A stretch of 64,000 nt of DNA, taken from Dromaius novaehollandiae (Eukaryota; Chordata; Aves; Casuariiformes; Dromaiidae). The position numbers and the translations under genes are program-made. Location of the stretch: assembly GCF_036370855.1 (NCBI RefSeq), contig NC_088132.1:68610841-68674840 (forward strand). Reading direction: 5' to 3'. Numbering within the stretch: the first letter of the stretch is position 1; each line of letters begins with the position of its first letter. Below, piece by piece: positions 1-12,257 of the stretch. The notes beneath the pieces are model-generated. The model did not search any database and was not told the origin of the DNA. It worked only from the letters and a program-made list of their open reading frames with translations.

Positions 1-789
1 ACTTCAGTAAAGGAAAGTATTACACATTCCTTCCAGTGCAGTAGATGTCCCCAAAATTAGTTTACCCCACAAAAACTTCTATTGTCTCTTCCTCTACAAG
101 GAAAATCCCTTCTGAACTCAGGAATAGATACCTTATTACAGGGAAAAGTGCCAAACAGCTAATGTCAGATAGCCCAGTCTCAAATATTCCTACAGACTTG
201 CACCTAACCTGTTCAAGCCTGCATAGTCTCCCTAATAAAAGTTCTTTTCTTAATAAATTATAGAGCAAGTCTCCTGGGGTAATAAGTCTGGCTCAATAAC
301 AATTTATTCCAATGCAACTATTCTTTTGATCAGAATAAATCTACTTCAAGAGCCCAGCAACAAGGGAAGCTGCAGTCTTTATGCAGTGTTTCCATAGAAG
401 GCTTATTTCTCTGATGTTTACGATAAAAGGGACTTACTTATAGGATAACATGTTTTTCTATATTTAAACGGAAGATCAAGACAATTTCCCTGGCTATGCA
501 CAATGGAAGTCCTCAAGTAACCCTGTAAAAAGATTAGAATATTATATGAATATATTTCAGAATATATCATGCTGAGCAGAATATCATGTTAATGCAGAGT
601 CAGTGGAAAGCACTTTATGAAACTAGTGGGAGAGATGTATATTTCTGAATTATCAGCAAGGACGATTTCTTGCAAAGCAGGGACCCGTTCTGCTGGGAGA
701 TAAAATGAGAGCTAAGTGATCTAGCTCTACAAATCAACACTGCTCTCAGCAGGAATTTCAAAAATTCCTAATTTTTTCCTCATCAAAGC

Positions 790-1240
790 TGAGGCTGCAA
801 GACTCCCGCCCTGCCGAAGAGGGGCCACTGGCGACCGGCGGCTGCCGTGAGCGGCAGGAGTCCCGCGGGCTGCGGGGCTGCCCTTGGTGCCCGCTCCCCA
901 ATTTCGGGTGTCTTGACTGGTCCCCTCGAAGGGCCACCGGCTGCTCCTTAGACCTGGGCATTTGCGGCCTCTGTGCTCCCTCGCCGCAGCCGACCGCTCG
1001 CCGCGTGCCAGCCCTCGGCCCCCGCGCCGGCCGGAGAGGGAGACCGCAGGAAAGCTCCAGCCGGAAACTGCCGCGCTGACAAGCGCTCCTTGAGCAGGCC
1101 ATGGGGTTTGGGAGTCCTCCTTTCTCTCCACAGAGCTTTGCTGGGGCGCTTGAGCGCGCTCCCGCAGGCTTTTGGAGCAGCTCGTGCAGCACCCTCCTTC
1201 ATTACCCCGGGAGGCTTCGCCCCCGTTCAGTTCGGCAGTC
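790..1240. other. Isolated CpG-rich patch (orphan CpG-island candidate)
   Basis: About 450 bases with high GC and many CpGs (dense between 810 and 1,060) inside AT-leaning flanks. No exon of a known gene was recognised in either direction; overlapping frames on both strands are composition artefacts. It could be a distal promoter of a non-coding RNA, an enhancer, or a GC-rich relic. Confidence 0.6.
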
Positions 1241-1769
1241 GTTCAGGAAACATGGTAGTTTCAGTTTTTTAATCTCAGTGGAGCTCTATGAAATTGCATT
1301 ATTTATAGGGCTATGTCCATTCACGTCATCTTTACTCTCTAACAATAAACTTAACAATGCCTTTGCAAGTCTTTGTTATTTGCTGAATGCTACAGGGTCC
1401 TGTGTTTCTGAACTAACAAGCACTTTAAAGAGCCTATGATTTGTCTCCTGGGTATGTTATCTTGGTATTAGCTGTAAATAGGGATGTAGATAATGTTTTA
1501 CTACTGTACCATTAAGAAACAACAAATTAGACTCTTCCCCAGCTTACTTGCTAGCTCACAAATCTTTGTTAACTCTGGGAAAAACGGAATAAAAATCATT
1601 GTTTGTAAAGATATAGTCAAAACTCTATGATTCATATGCTTGTGAATTCAACAATTGAGATTTTTGGCCAGAACTGGTTGAAGTTTAATGTTCCTTTTTC
1701 AGGGAAAGCTCCAAAACTTTGCTATTCATTTTCATAACAAAATGAGAAGAAAGCCCAAAGCATTTCTCT

Positions 1770-1855
1770 AGGTGACCCTGACGGAGCCAGGTGTTAGTGT
1801 AGATGATCTCCAGAGCTCCCTTCCAACCTCAGAGATTCTGTGATCTGTGATCAAA
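1770..1855 (+). mobile_element. CR1 LINE, short 3'-end fragment
   Basis: The segment GATGATCTCCAGAGCTCCCT followed by TCCAACCTCAGAGATTCTGTGATCTGTGAT matches the 3' terminus of avian CR1 retrotransposons, which end in short direct repeats of an ATTCTGTGAT type rather than poly-A. Only the last 80-90 bases are recognisable, typical of heavily 5'-truncated CR1 copies. It contains no coding capacity. Confidence 0.85.
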
Positions 1856-4800
1856 GTTACCCAAAAAACAAGATGAAAACCAATTAATTTCAAATCAATC
1901 ATTTAGAACATTTTGTTTCAAAGAAATAGACATTCTTCATTTTCTATTTTTAATAAGATGCAATACAGAATAATGTTTTTCCACTGGAAAGCAGCAGCTT
2001 GCAAAACCAAAACTTTCCAGAGAATATCTGGAAGCTGTTAATTTTATTTTGCAAATATACTGAAATAAAATGTTTCAGTCAAATTGAAGAGGAACACTTC
2101 GATATTTTATTCTTAAATGGCTGTTCATTCTGAAGTGTTTTATTTTATATTCTCCGGAAAGTTTTGCTTTCATAAGCTACTTTTTTTCCAGTAGAAAAAC
2201 ATTAAATTGAAGGTTTTAGCCCAGCTTCACATGCTGAAGACTTTGTAAAAGAAGTGAGGATACAAATGGTAGAGTTTCCAAACAACAGTCTCATGAAATG
2301 ACCATAAGTGGCAGAAGGAAAAAGAAAGGTGATAGCCTGTGTTGATGGAAGGAGAGCCTTGTAAATGCTGTAGACCACGGTTGTCTGATGTGTAGGACTG
2401 AAAGTTGTCACTGAAGATTTAGCATAGCCTTGTTTCCCCAGGTGGATGCCCAAAGCTGAAGCATGGGATGAGTGGATAACAGCAACCTGTTATTTTATGT
2501 GGTATTTCAAGTCACTCGTAAGAGCGCAGGACAGCATTGCCCCAGCCCGGGCCCCCGGGGCGCCCCTTTACCCCCTCGCTGCGTGGAGGCTGACGTGCAA
2601 GAGCGGCTCGAGTTTTTGTCTCCCCGGCTGAATTCCTCATCAGTCTTGCTGACTTCTTCTACGTGCAAAATGGAGGGCAAAAGGCAGGTACGAAAGGCAG
2701 TTTCAGACACTCAGTGAAAAGAATGTCCAAGTTTTCTCTTCCCTGTGCAGCCCCTGCTTTTCAGATGAAGCTAGCTCATAAACAATTTATTTTTCCAAAG
2801 AGCCTTTGAAGAGATTTTGATCAATTCCTGAAGGGAGGGGGGAAAAAAAACTTTTTTTTTCAAACTGACAAAACTCCAACCTTTTGGCTTTTTTCAAGTA
2901 ATGATTCAGTAGCGGAGGTTTTAAAGCTGAAAAGCCAAGCTTAGGTTTGGACAGAAGGTGTCTGTAGCCGCACAGCTTATGCTCCAATGTGTTCTGAGGC
3001 TGTAGAGCAGAAAATTATCCAGCACTGCTACCTTATATTTTGCTTTTTGGTTTGGAATAATCCTTCAGAAAGAGCAAGGCCCTTGCCTTCCTCTAACACA
3101 GACACCAACTCATGCTGGCTTGGGCTCAGGAGACAGGAGCAGGTGAATCGGCCTGGCAGCGCTGCTCCTGCTCGCTCACGTGGCCGAAAACCCCCTTGGC
3201 CTTTTCTATGCCCCTGGGGTTGGAGCAGTGGCCAGCACTGCCCAGGGCTCCCTTCTGGGTGGCACTGAGCCCTCATGCTCCCAAAGATGTCAGTGCTGTG
3301 TCTGGCTTCTGTGCAAATTTTCATCCCATTAATTAAATCATTTTGAAACAGATGTGTTCAGAGGGTCACGCTCCCAGCTTAAAGCTCCTAAAGCAGTTTT
3401 AAACACCATACATAGTTTGCAGATACCCAAAGGAGCCACCTTATTTTCATACTCTGAACTCCTGTGGCACAGTGGCACAGAGTTTCTTCAGTAACGTCTG
3501 TATAATATCCATAACTTCCTTTGCTTAATATGGTAAGGAATCCATTTTAGCTAGGCTAGCATAATCTAGATTAATTCCACAGCAAAGCACCCTCCTGGGG
3601 TTTTGTACTATATTAAGTTGCCTGTTAAAACTGATTTTGTTAAAGTAGTGCCTCTTTCCAAATACACAAAGTTTTCATGGCCATAATCATGGGATAACCT
3701 GCCCAGAGACTTCCTAAACCTCCCTCAATTGCTGCCTGATATATACCCTGAAGCAGGACAGTTTAGATATAAACATATTTAAAGAGATTTATTATCTGTC
3801 TTACGCATGCAATAAAGGCTTTTGTTGAGTTTCTTTATAATAGTTCAGAATATTTTTCTCCCAAAGGTTACTGTTAATGTAGTTTCTGGTAATGTGCACA
3901 GATAGGGAAATTATTCTTTCCGGCACCTGTTCGCTGAGGTTTGCAGGGAATTTTGTCAGCCTCTCAGTGGTCTCAGCCCCTGCAACTCCGCATAGTTTCT
4001 CTAACCTTGATGGCCATAACTAACTGGGATCATCTGCATATGTTTTCACTTCACTGTTAGCCTTTTTTGCAATTTTTCATAACCATACTGAACATCAGTT
4101 CTCTACATAACCATGAAATGCCCCACAGGTAATTTTTAGCCTTTTTCTTCTACTCTTGATTTTCTCCCTTAGTTTTTCCTTTCTGAGAGCAGTTCACTTC
4201 ATTAGCTGTCACTGATGAAAAAAAGACCCAGGTATATTCTGCCAACCCATTACCAGGTTGCTCATTGTTTCACTGACACCATGAAAGCATTGCAATCTAT
4301 TAGACAGACATGCTGTTTCATTACCGAAATTATGTTTGTTCATCTCTTAATATATTAATCAACTGTAAAGATGATACTAACTACCTTTTCTGCTTATTAG
4401 CAATAGATTAATTCATTTTGTTGGAAACAGCCACCACAACAGCAAGCTTACATGTCTAGCTAAATGAGCACTGAACCGTGTAAATACCTTGCTTCTGGTT
4501 GGGTTTGTTTCATTTTGTGGTTAGAGAAAAAGGAAATCTTTTTATCACAAGACTGATAAAATAGTTTGAGCAGAGCTACAGTTGCTTGGAGGAGCTTTGT
4601 GCACTTTCAGAATGTCAGGTTAGTACAACGTAGACCTTGAAAAATCCTGAAATTTGGGGTTACAGTGGATCTCGATGGAACTTTTGTTTTGCCTTCCTAG
4701 CGCCTGTGCTCAGCAAAGTTGAACACAATAGATGGCGTAAATGCAAATGGTGACCGAAGCGTCATTGTTATTTGATCATATATGGTGCAGTATTAGGTAA

Positions 4801-7709
4801 CTGGAGAGGTTTTGCTGTTTATTTCCAGTTTCACATACAATCAGAAGCAAGGCATTTGTATTCTTTCCTGCAGCAGGGCTGAGTGTGAGAGGCAGTGGCT
4901 GTGCAGTGCAAAGGGGCAGAAGGGACATACCAGTGTATGAGGCCAGGCACATGCCATCTAGGGAGTTACAGGGAGTAGAGGTCGGCAAAATTTAGTGGGT
5001 ATGTGATCTCGAAGTTTCTCATGTGAGGGTAGAACTGGTTCATGCTCAGTGCAGCTTTTTAGCACCTCACAGGGTTTTGCATCTAATTTCAGTGATGGGT
5101 GCTGCTGGCAGAGTGTAGGGATGAGTAGCAGGCATACAAAAGGGGTCCACCATGCACGTGTTGGCATCTGAGCTGATCTTGTGTCCCTCTAAGGGCAGCA
5201 GAGAGATGTCCCTGAGGGACCAAGAGGCAGTGCTGGGCTCCCTCATGGCTGGCTGTGGGTGGTGAGCGCGGCCGTGAGGCATTGACCCCCTCCATGGGCT
5301 CCCTTCCACGGTGGCAGGGCTTTTGCTGCACCCACATCCACCACAGCTCTCTGGAAATTCATGTTCAGCAGATGGGAAGATGCAGGACAACCGCAGGCAG
5401 CCTTACATCCCCGCACAGCAGCCTCATCCCTGTGTGCTGGGGCCCATGCTGCAGTCAGAGCTGGGCGCTGCGCTGCGGGGTGCGAAACAGGGAGCCTCAG
5501 GGAAAAAGAGAAATCTGGCCAAGCAGGGCAGTTAATCTCATCTCCCTCGAGAGGTCTAAAGGTGGGTGCTTTAAACACTAGACTACCCTCTTTTTCAGTC
5601 TGTGTTTGCAAAGCTGGGGTGGGGAGGTTCATTTGGAGCCTATCTGGGTGGGTTTTTGCCAGGTAAGGCTTTTTTAATGTATTAGGTTGTTGCAGCATTT
5701 CCTCTTTGGTACGTAATTAGCTGACAAAGCCTAACCTTTGCTATCTGAACTAGAGGTCCTGGTTACACAGTAGTATATTATCTTCTATAATGATGACCAA
5801 TGGAAGCAAATTAAATTTCTATGCAATATTCATAGCTTCCTTAATTGCTCCCTTCCTACCAAGGATACTGTCTCACCTATTCTCTTACAAGTTTTCATCT
5901 TCTGATATACTGAACTAATTTTGTTGTATTGGTTTTACTCCTTTCCACTTTTCTGTTTTGAATTTTACCTGTCTTTTTCACTGGCTTCACAATGACTCTG
6001 TCATTTTTCGAAGATCTGTTCAGTTTGGTAATTGTGGGAGTTATTCTTTGCAAGAGTTTAAGATATATTTTCAGTGTGTCCAAAGCTGGTGGGCATTTCC
6101 CACATGGCATTTCCCATTAAATTTGTAAGGTAGAATAATCCAAACTGAGATAAAACATTTTAAGAGAATAGGAAATACCATGGAGAAGCAGCAGGACAAG
6201 ATATTTTGCTTACAATTATTAAGATTTGCCTGACTGGTTTGGCTGGCTGGCTGGGCAGTTTTGGCAGGGGGCGGGGTGAGGTTGTTTGTTTTTAAACAGG
6301 ACTATGACAACACTCCTTCTAGAAAACATGCAGAACTGCAAGAGAAATTCAAAAAGGGCTTTGTGGAATATGAATCTCCCCTGACCTCTGCTACTGCAGC
6401 TGCAATATAATAAGAGAGAAGTGGCATGATAAAAAGGACAAAAAAGCTCACTGAACCTCAGTTATAAGTTGGACTTTAAAGAGATATGTGTTTTTGGCTT
6501 GACTACAGAAGTTAACATAACACTCGTGAATGCACAGTACTGTATTTAAACAGAAAATATGTCTTTATTGAATATTCCTTGATTTCTAATGAATTCAGAT
6601 TAAAACATTATGCACACTTTTAATAGGGTTGGATTTGTACAGTCTATGATTTATGCAACTAAACAACCAAAGCATATGCATTTTTAAATGGTGATAATAT
6701 TTAAAACTGAAAAGGGGGTGGTTGCTATGGGGATTGCACTGAGGAGTGTAGGTGAGCGTCTGAACTTAAAATGCAATGTAATCTCTAGAAAACTAGTAGC
6801 TCCAGCAGCACTGCACTTGGAAAATGACTCCAGAGGTAGGGCTCAGATCAGCCAGCCAAGCACAGAGCTCTCTTAGATGCTGTGAGGATGCTCCAAAGCA
6901 TGTTATGCATAAGAACTGGGTCTAATCCTGCCCCAAAAGATACAGCCTCACTAGCAGTTAGTGATGCTAATTAGCTGTTTCCTACTGAATATTTGCTAAG
7001 GAAAAGTCACCATTGCCCTTTCAGGGCTCTCACACTGGACAATACTCACCTACTACCCACCACTGAGAAGAGAACTATTCCCTTTATTCACTCCAGCTGT
7101 ATTGATGACTATGCAATTAAGAATAAGACCAGGTGACATAGTTTCAGTTGCCCTTTTAAAGAACATGGTTGCTTACTACTTCCTCTTTGAATTCTGCCTC
7201 TGTGTTTCTGGAATAGCTGGTGATTCCTGATACTGAGATTTTGAATCTGGAAGAAGAGCAGTCACTGGGGTTAGCTGTTCCTGCACTTCCATTACATCTT
7301 CAGAAACACTCCTGTGAGAAGGAAGTTAAGCCTATGGTATAATGCATCTGAGTATATTGCTAAGAAAAAAAACAGTTTTCTTTGCAGGAATATGGACTAC
7401 CTCCTCCACAAGCTGAGTTATTGAATAGTAAGTGAACAGCATTTCACTGAGTTTGCAAGTTGAAATGATACTTTTTGGTGTCTGAGAGACCTTGAGCATA
7501 ATTCTTGATTTCAGCCTGTAATTGCTGGATATGCTAAAGCGTGAGAAACCAGACAGATGGTCTTTCTTTTTCAGTAAGTCCAAATAGACTTTTTCAAAGT
7601 GTTCTTATCCACCAGCTCAGGCAAGTGGAAGTCAAGTCAGGTATGTGAATAACTTCTTGCTCGGGTATGGCCTTGTCCAAACTTGAAAACAAAGTCCTTG
7701 TGTCTCTCT

Positions 7710-7729
7710 CCCCCCCCCCCCCCCCCCCC
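7710..7729 (+). repeat. Poly-C tract, 20 bases
   Basis: Uninterrupted run of 20 C preceded by a short CT stretch. Poly-C tracts are slippage-prone, so the exact length may vary. Confidence 0.9.
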
Positions 7730-8309
7730 ATGTTGTAAAAATACTAAATAAAAAGCTCCCTGAAAGATCAAAAGGGAAAATAACAACATGGAAAGGGTTA
7801 AGGAGCCTGTCTGAGGCTGCAATGTGTTCCAGTGCTAGGAGCAGGATGGTCCCCTGGGCCTGCTACAATCTCGCAATCTCAGATACCTTTGAGAGGGAGG
7901 TGGATGGTCCCAAACGTTACTGCTCTCCATGGTTTTCTGTGCCTCAGTCTTTGAAAATGACATTTCTGCAAGTAGAAATGGCAGAGGTTGCTCAAGAGAA
8001 ACTAATGTTTATTAATGCACTAGCATAGGCTTTACAGGAGTCCTTTGCAGAAGGCAACTATTTCCTGAGTTGGGCAGAACAAGGGTTTGCACTTCAGTTT
8101 TCCACATCCCTGTCCTCTTGCAAACACTTGTCTGAATGCAGTTCAGCCTGTGTGGGAGGCTTTTGTTCTTGTTTCCATGTGGACTGAGCCCAGGCTGGGA
8201 AAGGTGGTGTGAACTGTGGGATTCTTCCTGCCTCCCATCCCCTGGTCCCTCTCATGTGCTGAAGGTACAGCAAACTCAGTTCTTGCCAGGGTCCTCCACC
8301 CATCACAGA

Positions 8310-8324
8310 TTTTTTTTTTTTTTT
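8310..8324 (+). repeat. Poly-T tract, 15 bases
   Basis: 15 consecutive T followed by a pyrimidine-rich stretch to about 8,345. Confidence 0.9.
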
Positions 8325-8911
8325 CCTTTGTCTTTCTTCTTCATGTCCTTTTGGAGCTCACTGTATGATAGTTAATCAGTCAGCTGGTCATGTCCTGCCT
8401 TTCACTTCAGCAAGTGGTGAAGTCACTCTGGCATCAAATTCCATTTAATGACTCTTCTTTAGCAGCCCTGACATTGTACCTTCACTCATACAACTGATGT
8501 GTTTTAACTTAGACCTAAAACCCATGAATCTTAATTCTGTAAATCAGGAATTACTTACTGCTGTGCATTCATCAGGCATGGCAAGAAAATGTTTGTGGGC
8601 ACTGAAACAATGAAAATATCCTGCATCTTGCTCAAAATTCATATAAGGCAAGGACCAGGCATTTAAAAATTGTTATTAGTCAATTAAATGAACACCAAAA
8701 GGCAATCCTAAGCAAACAGGGTTATGATCAGGTACATTAGATTATATGAACAGGATGAGAACTGTTGTCCTGTGCAGCAGGCTGGGCTAGCCCAGTTGTG
8801 GTAGCTGGGGGGAGAGTGGTGGTAAGACTACAGGGTCAGAACCTGCTGTGCAGTTTGCAGGGATGGCTTCCCCCCAGAACCTCTTTTTTACATAGCTTTT
8901 CTCATAAATTC

Positions 8912-8933
8912 AAAAAAAAAAAAAAAAAAAAAA
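8912..8933 (+). repeat. Poly-A tract, 22 bases
   Basis: 22 consecutive A. The 150 bases before it do not show a clear polyadenylation signal or a recognisable gene, so it is not called as the tail of a processed pseudogene. Confidence 0.9.
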
Positions 8934-9469
8934 GGAAGAGATGCAAAAACTGTCCTGAATGCAAAGATCCAAATGCCTTTCCTTTACCAGCTGTTAGCCT
9001 ATTGCAAGGACTGTGGTTATGTTCTACATTGATGACCAGACTGCAACTTTTCCAAAGACTGCTGAGTTTGAGAAGCTGCTCCTAATGACAGGGCTGAACC
9101 TGTGGGGATGTAGTGCAGAGGCTGTTGCAGTGCCAGCAGGCGGGTGCCCATGGGGAGGGCTGTTAAATACCTTTTTCCAATCCCTGAAGAGCTGCTGCTG
9201 CATGTGTGAAATCTCAGCCTGCAATTTCCACTGGAGCTGCTTTCTGTACCAGTGATGTCAAATACTGAGGGAAAGCTGAAGGGCTTTGAACTAATTACAG
9301 GCAAAAATTTATTAGGGAAGCTAATGAGGTTGCAGCCACCCTCTCTGATGCGGTGTGCGCTCTCCAGGCACTGGCTGCGCAGTCCCCTTGCGAGCATTGC
9401 AGCTGCCTCCCTTGCACATCACCAATAACGTGCTGTGTGGGGTAGAGCAGCCTGTGGGGAGAGGCAGCA

Positions 9470-9650
9470 GAGGGCTGGGATGGAGCTCAGCTCGCGCAGC
9501 CCCTGGCCGCCCGAGCCCAGGGAAGCGCTGCGGCACCAGCACAGCGGCAGGCCTGGGGTCGTGCCCAGCAGCGGGGCTGCCCGGCACCGAGCGGGGCCAG
9601 CGCATGGGTGCTCCTACGTGTCCCCTTGGGGTGAGGAGGCACGGTGAGGT
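9470..9650. other. Short CpG-rich patch
   Basis: About 180 bases with elevated GC and several CpGs (for example around 9,488-9,600). No recognisable coding content. Nearby frames are low-complexity and overlap on both strands. Confidence 0.5.
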
Positions 9651-10493
9651 GCAGGGTATCCAGTGCTCTCGGTGCATTGCTGAGTAGACTTTTCTGGTGT
9701 TCAGGTCTTTCTAAGCTACTTTGCTGAATGCTGGAGGAATTCATTTTTGGAAAGGGCAAGTCTGAGCAAAAGACAAGGTGGGTGGGGGGAGCCTGTGCAT
9801 GGTCTTGCTTGTATTAATAAACCTATGTGTAGGCTTCCAGCATGTCCTGCTGACGCAGTCTGGAGCTGTAGTGCCTCTGCATACAAATGACAGGGAAGGA
9901 GACATAGCAGGACAGTCTGCTTGCGTTAGGGCCAGAAGACTCAATTGCTACTAAAAGCGGAAGATTTTTTAAGCTAGAGGAATTATGAAGCGTACATAAC
10001 AGCAGGAACTTTCCAAGTCTTTGTATTCTCTTTTGTCCATGTCTCTTGCCTTAATTTTATCTGGAATTTGGAAACTACTTAAGTGGCAATTTCTGAAGTT
10101 ATTTATGGTGAAATGCTGGAAGTAGTGTTAAAAGATGAGTGTAGAGATAAAGGCTACTTTTTATGCAGCCACACTTTCAAAAAGCTGAAGTACTTCTTGT
10201 GATAGGGATATTACAAATTACTGACTTCTAAACACTTCGGAATCCTTTCTTGTCCTTAGTCTCCTTTATATTATGTTCATGTGAAAACAAATGATCTGTG
10301 GATTGGTCCCTCCTTCCCTCTGCTGTGATGGGCCCCTAGCTTGCTGCAGTCTTAGATGGAGCCATGACACCTCTCCAATGTCGAGAGCACTGAGGACACC
10401 AAAAGATTTCCTGAATTCTGCAGCTCCAACAGCAAGCTCTGAAAATTGAGAAAACCTAAGAATGAGACAGAAAAGAAAGAAAAGGGTTTTATT

Positions 10494-10509
10494 AAAAAAA
10501 AAAAAAAAA
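10494..10509 (+). repeat. Poly-A tract, 16 bases
   Basis: 16 consecutive A following an A/G-rich stretch (10,446-10,486). Confidence 0.9.
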
Positions 10510-12227
10510 CCTCTTTATGCCCTACTGCATCCAGCAGGCTGTTTCTTTTTCAGGCTCACTCATTCTTCAGTGATTCTTTTGGCTGCAGCGAACTCTGCGG
10601 TGTTGCTCTGTGTCCCTGGATGGGGAAAAGAAAGCCTCCTCTCTGCAGCCCGGGTGCATGCCTGTCCCTGCTCCTCTTGTCAGCGCCTGTCTGCCGGCGG
10701 TAGGGCCGGGCTGAACCTTGTCTCCCAGCAGGGCTGTCAGCAGGACAGTAGGCATCTCCCTGCGCGTGGTCACCTGGCAGCATGGGGGCTTCCTCCCTCT
10801 GCCACCCGGCTTTACTGGGGTGTGTGTGGACTTTAAAGGGACGTACTTGTTTGGGGCGAACAAATAACCAAACGTGGGGAAACTGCCCATGTCTCCTGTG
10901 CTGATTTCTCAATTTCCCGTGCTGCTGAGTGAGGGAGCGATGGCGTAGCCCCAAAGTGCAGCCCTTAGTCTTCAACGATGGGATGTCATCAGCTTGGCAA
11001 GCCCCTGTCTGCTGTGAATGGGACTGGTCTGTCCACAGATAAACTCAGGTTTTTGGAAGCGGGCAAAACTGGAACTGCGTTTCTGTTTCCTCTTCTGACC
11101 ATGTGTGTGCATTTGATCGCATACTGTGTTGGCACTGTTTTATTAAGTCATTCTTCCCTCTGTTTGCAGCTCACAGGCACGTTCCTATGCAGGCGCTGTG
11201 GGGCAGTGTTTACTGCAGCCCCCAGCTTGTACAGGAGAGCTACATAGGCAGAAAAGACTTCCCTTTTGGAGCAATATTAGTTGTAAAAACCAAACCAATG
11301 TATTTAAAGATTTGATTAAAAAAAACCTTAAGATTAATATTAAAGGCTACAGTGTTGACTGTGGAAAATTGACCTCTGGTCCTTTAGAGGAAAGAGAAAT
11401 TTGACTATTTGGCTCTGTCTTGTTTTAATGTTTCTGTAAAATTGCCTACTTTGGGAATAGATGCATAGTGGGGCAGTGCTGGGAAAATGTTTTGGTAAAG
11501 GAATGGATGTCATTAAAGTATAGTAAAAAAGAGAAGGTTTGACCGATACATTCTGGAATCTATTTTAACTTGTTTAAATTAGTGTTTTCAAGTCTAATCT
11601 GTCATTTCTTAAAACAGGAGTTGATGGTTTTCTTTTTAATCATTCATTTATTGCATAAACTGGCTGTTCATGAAAACTGCTTTTCACAGGATTTGGTTTT
11701 GAGTAATGTAGGGTTGTAGTTTGCTTTCTCAGAAATACAGCTCAATGTTTTAAGTTGCATCATCAAGAATGTATTCATCTGTTGTAGTGCCGTTCAGATG
11801 AATCTCTTCATGACTGAGAGAGGCAGAATCTTCTTTTTCTTTCCAGCATATTTACCAAGGGGTTAAGCAGCAGCTGCTTGGTACAAAATTACATCTCTCC
11901 TGAAATATCCACAGTAAATGTGAACTTCTTTGTGTGTATGTAGACTAAAATTATGGGGAATTTGGGGTGCCCATGTGCCACACCTTGCAGAATCAGACAC
12001 GCAGGGTGTCCATTGCTCCCTTTGTGGCAGGGCATGGAGAGGCAGCAGGAGGCTGTGCAGGGCCGTGCCGAGGGGTCAGGGCAACGCAAGGTATAGCGGT
12101 CAGAGCTGCGCTTGCTGATGAAAACTGACCCCATATCAAGAACCTCGAACTGCAAAATATCATTCAATGCCAACAGCAAAAGCTAGGGAAGAAGGAGTTA
12201 CTGCCTATTAGAAAACATTTTCTATCT

Positions 12228-12257
12228 GTTCATCATTTATTCGTTCATCATTTATCC
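12228..12257 (+). repeat. Direct tandem duplication, 15-base unit
   Basis: GTTCATCATTTATTC (12,228-12,242) is followed at once by a copy with one change near its end (12,243-12,257). Confidence 0.9.

Larger units (their letters stand above)
1..10000. other. Intergenic, no gene recognised
   Basis: AT-leaning non-coding DNA. Contents listed separately: a CpG-rich patch near 1 kb, a CR1 tail near 1.8 kb, the poly-C, poly-T and poly-A tracts at 7.7-8.9 kb, and a GC-rich patch near 9.5 kb. A three-copy GGCT repeat sits at 6,241-6,252. Short frames are stop-interrupted on all sides and unlike known proteins. Confidence 0.7.

Noticed and set aside
727..1202. Overlapping minus-strand frames of 84-144 codons
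   Set aside because: Three frames open at once in CpG-rich DNA, with low-complexity translations.
8765..8935. Possible processed pseudogene ending in the 22-base poly-A
   Set aside because: No polyadenylation signal at the proper distance, no recognisable parent gene and no target-site duplication seen.
9013..9255. YIDD word reminiscent of a reverse-transcriptase active site
   Set aside because: Only a four-residue match; none of the neighbouring reverse-transcriptase motifs is present in any frame.
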